A stretch of DNA of 6,940 nt, from NCBI GenBank assembly GCA_029880105.1, contig JAOUPA010000100.1, forward strand, positions 1 through 6,940, read 5' to 3'. The DNA comes from Gammaproteobacteria bacterium (GTDB taxonomy: Bacteria; Pseudomonadota; Gammaproteobacteria; SZUA-229). The notes beneath the pieces are model-generated. The model searched no databases. It saw only the letters and a list, made by a program, of their open reading frames with translations, and had not been told where the DNA came from. Positions 5,132-6,940 of the stretch are shown in pieces (position 1 is the stretch's first letter; each line of letters opens with the position of its first letter). The position numbers and the translations under genes were made by a program.

Positions 5132-6343
5132 TCACAGCAAATTTATTTTCGCATACTTGCGCTTTCCTACCTGGAATACACCTTGCGTTCCTGCATGCAA
5201 CATCAGCTTTCTATCTTCAACTTTATCGCCATCTATTTTCACTGCACCCTGCTGGATCATACGTAACGCATCTGAGGTACTATCGGTCAAACCTGCATCT
5301 TTTAATAAATTAGCAATGGCATAACCTTCAGCACCAGCTTCAAATTTAAATTCTGGAATGTCATCAGGAATTTTATTTTTGGCAAACTGAGCAATAAAAC
5401 CTTCGCGTGCTTCTATTGCTGCATTTTCAGAGTGAAAACGGGCAATGATTTCCTCAGCAAGCAGGAATTTAATATCGCGCGGATTTTTTCCGGTCTCCAT
5501 CTCCTTCTTTAAGCCTTCAATTTCATCCAGAGCACGGAAGCTAAGCAATTCAAAATAGCGCCACATAAGGTCATCGGATATCGACATGATCTTGCCGAAC
5601 ATATCCTTGGGCGCGTCATCAACACCGATGTAGTTATTGAGTGACTTGGACATTTTCTGCACCCCATCCAGTCCTTCAAGAATCGGCATGGTCAGTACTA
5701 CTTGCGGTTTCTGGCCGGACTGCTCCTGCAACTGACGCCCCATCAGCAAATTAAATTTCTGGTCGGTACCCCCAAGTTCAACGTCGGCCTGTAACTCAAC
5801 CGAATCGTAGCCCTGGATCAACGGATAGAGAAACTCATGGATGGCAATGGCCTGCCCATTTTTATAACGCTTGCTGAAATCATCCCGCTCCAGCATGCGT
5901 GCCACGGTACTGCTGGCAGCCAGTTTTAGCATACCTGCGGCACCCAGTTTGGTCATCCAGTGAGAATTGAAGACCACCCTGGTTTTGCTCTTATCCAGGA
6001 TCTTGAATACCTGCTGCTCGTAACTCTTTGCGTTTTCCTTAACATCTTCTTCGGATAATGGCGGACGCGTCGTGCTTTTGCCGGTAGGATCGCCGATCAT
6101 GCCGGTAAAATCACCGATAAGAAAGATAATTTCGTGACCAAGGTCCTGAAACTGGCGTAATTTATTCAGCAATACTGTATGCCCTAGGTGCAGATCGGGC
6201 GCAGTCGGGTCAAACCCTGCCTTGATACGCAGTGGACGCCCTTCTTTCAGCTTGGCGATCAGATCTGCCTCAATAAGGACCTCATCTGTTCCACGCTTGA
6301 TGATCTCTAACTGTTGTTCGATAGGTGGTAGCACGCTGCTCAT
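5132..6343 (-). CDS. tyrS: Tyrosyl-tRNA synthetase
   Basis: TyrRS attaches tyrosine to tRNA-Tyr, one copy of which is encoded at 412-496. The 403 residues show a class I catalytic domain with FDPTAPDLHLGHT (44-56, HLGH at 52-55), DPTGKS (85-90), Tyr-binding region QGYDSVELQADVELGGTDQ (177-195) and KMSKS (230-234). A C-terminal S4 RNA-binding domain spans roughly 340-400 (RMIQQGAVKIDGDKVED). The LHLGHTVLL form and overall length resemble the TyrZ-like subgroup of Pseudomonas and many proteobacteria rather than the E. coli TyrS. The ATG at 6343 is preceded by AGGA with a 7-base spacing. It is divergent from the membrane-protein gene at 6571, as in related genomes, and convergent with glnS. Confidence 0.97.
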   Translation of the reverse strand: MSSVLPPIEQQLEIIKRGTDEVLIEADLIAKLKEGRPLRIKAGFDPTAPDLHLGHTVLLNKLRQFQDLGHEIIFLIGDFTGMIGDPTGKSTTRPPLSEEDVKENAKSYEQQVFKILDKSKTRVVFNSHWMTKLGAAGMLKLAASSTVARMLERDDFSKRYKNGQAIAIHEFLYPLIQGYDSVELQADVELGGTDQKFNLLMGRQLQEQSGQKPQVVLTMPILEGLDGVQKMSKSLNNYIGVDDAPKDMFGKIMSISDDLMWRYFELLSFRALDEIEGLKKEMETGKNPRDIKFLLAEEIIARFHSENAAIEAREGFIAQFAKNKIPDDIPEFKFEAGAEGYAIANLLKDAGLTDSTSDALRMIQQGAVKIDGDKVEDRKLMLHAGTQGVFQVGKRKYAKINLL

Positions 6344-6383
6344 TCAGGTTTCCTGCACTATTGCCCAAGCTAAAAAAGCGTAT

Positions 6384-6412
6384 ATGATGCCTGCCGTTTT
6401 CCCCTTTCTCAA
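6384..6412 (-). promoter_or_regulatory. Candidate tyrS promoter
   Basis: The minus strand shows TTGAGA (6412-6407), a 17-base spacer and CATCAT (6389-6384); TATACG overlaps slightly downstream. A start near 6377 would leave a leader of about 35 bases. The -35 is good and the -10 moderate. Confidence 0.4.
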
Positions 6413-6485
6413 CCAATAATGATAAAGTAGCGCAAATAACAGCAAAAAAGATGTAAAAATGGTTCACTACTGATAGCGTAAATCA

Positions 6486-6514
6486 TTGACCTACCAGTAT
6501 TTCACTACTACATT
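6486..6514 (+). promoter_or_regulatory. Candidate promoter of the gene starting at 6571
   Basis: The plus strand has TTGACC (6486-6491), a 17-base spacer and TACATT (6509-6514). A start near 6521 would leave a leader of about 50 bases. It is divergent from the tyrS promoter candidate, with about 74 bases between the two -35 elements. Confidence 0.45.
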
Positions 6515-6534
6515 CAGCTAAGTACACATTAATA

Positions 6535-6550
6535 TTGGATATTATTCCAA
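6535..6550 (+). repeat. Short palindrome in leader of the 6571 gene
   Basis: TTGGA and TCCAA (5-base perfect arms, 6-base spacer TATTAT) lie 20 bases before the ATG. The right arm overlaps the only purine-rich AAGGG. It could be a small operator or leader hairpin, but is short enough to be chance. Confidence 0.25.
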
Positions 6551-6570
6551 GGGTTCTATCTGGCTCGATT

Positions 6571-6940
6571 ATGGCTTTTATTAATCAGGATTTTCGCTTT
6601 CAGGAGTCATCTCACACGCACCCACGTTTGCGCTGGGCGCTGTTTGCAGCCGCCAGCGTTGTTTTAGGCGTCGTCATTGCGAATACCAATGACAGCGGCA
6701 TCGAAACCCTGAAGGCATCTACAGACGATAATCTTGATAACACGGTAGATATCACACTACCGATTCTGGATAAAGAGCTACCTAATGTCCAACAAGCTGA
6801 AAATGAACCCGATTCTGTGCCTTTTAACAAAACCAAACTGGCGCCATCCACCGTTGCCCGCCTGAGTTTTCAGTTAAGCCTGCCCGAGCTGCAGGCTCAG
6901 CAAAGCATTATTGATGACATCAACCACGTCACAGCCAAAC
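6571..6940 (+). CDS. Membrane-anchored protein, N-terminal part; probable M23 murein peptidase
   Basis: The frame is open from the ATG at 6571 to the right edge, 123 codons without a stop. The peptide starts MAFINQDFRF, has a basic and polar N terminus, then a single membrane segment WALFAAASVVLGVVIA (22-37), and continues as an acidic, periplasmic-looking region. The stretch RLSFQLSLPELQ is at about 97-108. No catalytic domain is inside the window. In Pseudomonas and relatives the gene divergent from tyrS encodes a membrane-anchored M23 (LytM-type) murein endopeptidase with this architecture, and I infer the same here from position. The ATG is the first after an in-frame TGA at 6487; a TTG at 6535 is a less likely start. 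The ribosome site is poor (AAGGG is 17 bases away). Confidence 0.55.
   Translation, partial: MAFINQDFRFQESSHTHPRLRWALFAAASVVLGVVIANTNDSGIETLKASTDDNLDNTVDITLPILDKELPNVQQAENEPDSVPFNKTKLAPSTVARLSFQLSLPELQAQQSIIDDINHVTAK

Noticed and set aside
6345..6355. CAGG-AAA-CCTG mini-hairpin over the tyrS ribosome site
   Set aside because: A four-base stem with a three-base loop is too small to claim regulation.
6282..6467. 61-residue minus-strand frame upstream of tyrS
   Set aside because: It overlaps the tyrS start and promoter region in another frame; its hydrophobic start is AT-rich chance sequence.
6612..6851. 79-residue minus-strand frame at the right end
   Set aside because: Antisense to the open frame beginning at 6571, which has a membrane segment, a good promoter and the expected position.

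Overview
The window looks like ordinary housekeeping chromosome from a gammaproteobacterium. The encoded proteins (EF-Tu, GlnRS, TyrRS, CoaX, biotin ligase) read as gammaproteobacterial. The tRNA order Thr(UGU)-Tyr(GUA)-Gly(UCC)-Thr(GGU) ahead of tuf is the same as thrU-tyrU-glyT-thrT-tufB of Escherichia coli. The flanking order (peptidase gene / tyrS / birA-coaX-SPOR gene / tRNAs / tuf) recalls Pseudomonas and its relatives. Base composition is moderate, and no mobile element, CRISPR array, phage gene or toxin system is visible. The genus cannot be named from sequence reading alone.

Layout: from 1 to about 2966 everything reads leftward. A birA-coaX-SPOR-protein operon (2966 to 727) is followed with almost no gap by a promoter with a GC-rich discriminator. 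That promoter drives four tRNA genes (646 to 203) and then the start of tuf (145 to the window edge). glnS reads rightward from 3137 to 4810, divergent from birA across 170 bp with overlapping face-to-face promoter candidates. A 321-bp gene-free spacer separates glnS from the convergent tyrS (6343 to 5132). A 227-bp divergent spacer with a promoter candidate on each strand precedes the start of a membrane-anchored protein at 6571. That protein runs off the right edge and, by position, is probably the M23 murein peptidase usually found beside tyrS.

Functionally the window is dominated by translation: two aminoacyl-tRNA synthetases, four tRNAs (one of them the substrate of the encoded TyrRS) and EF-Tu. 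Beside these are two cofactor enzymes (biotin-protein ligase and type III pantothenate kinase) and one cell-wall-binding SPOR protein. I see no undescribed system. The points most worth a second look are the biotin ligase that lacks the DNA-binding domain of the E. coli BirA repressor, the placement of glnS inside an otherwise conserved gene order, base-pairing oddities in two tRNAs, and the unexplained glnS-tyrS spacer with its 9-bp perfect inverted repeat.
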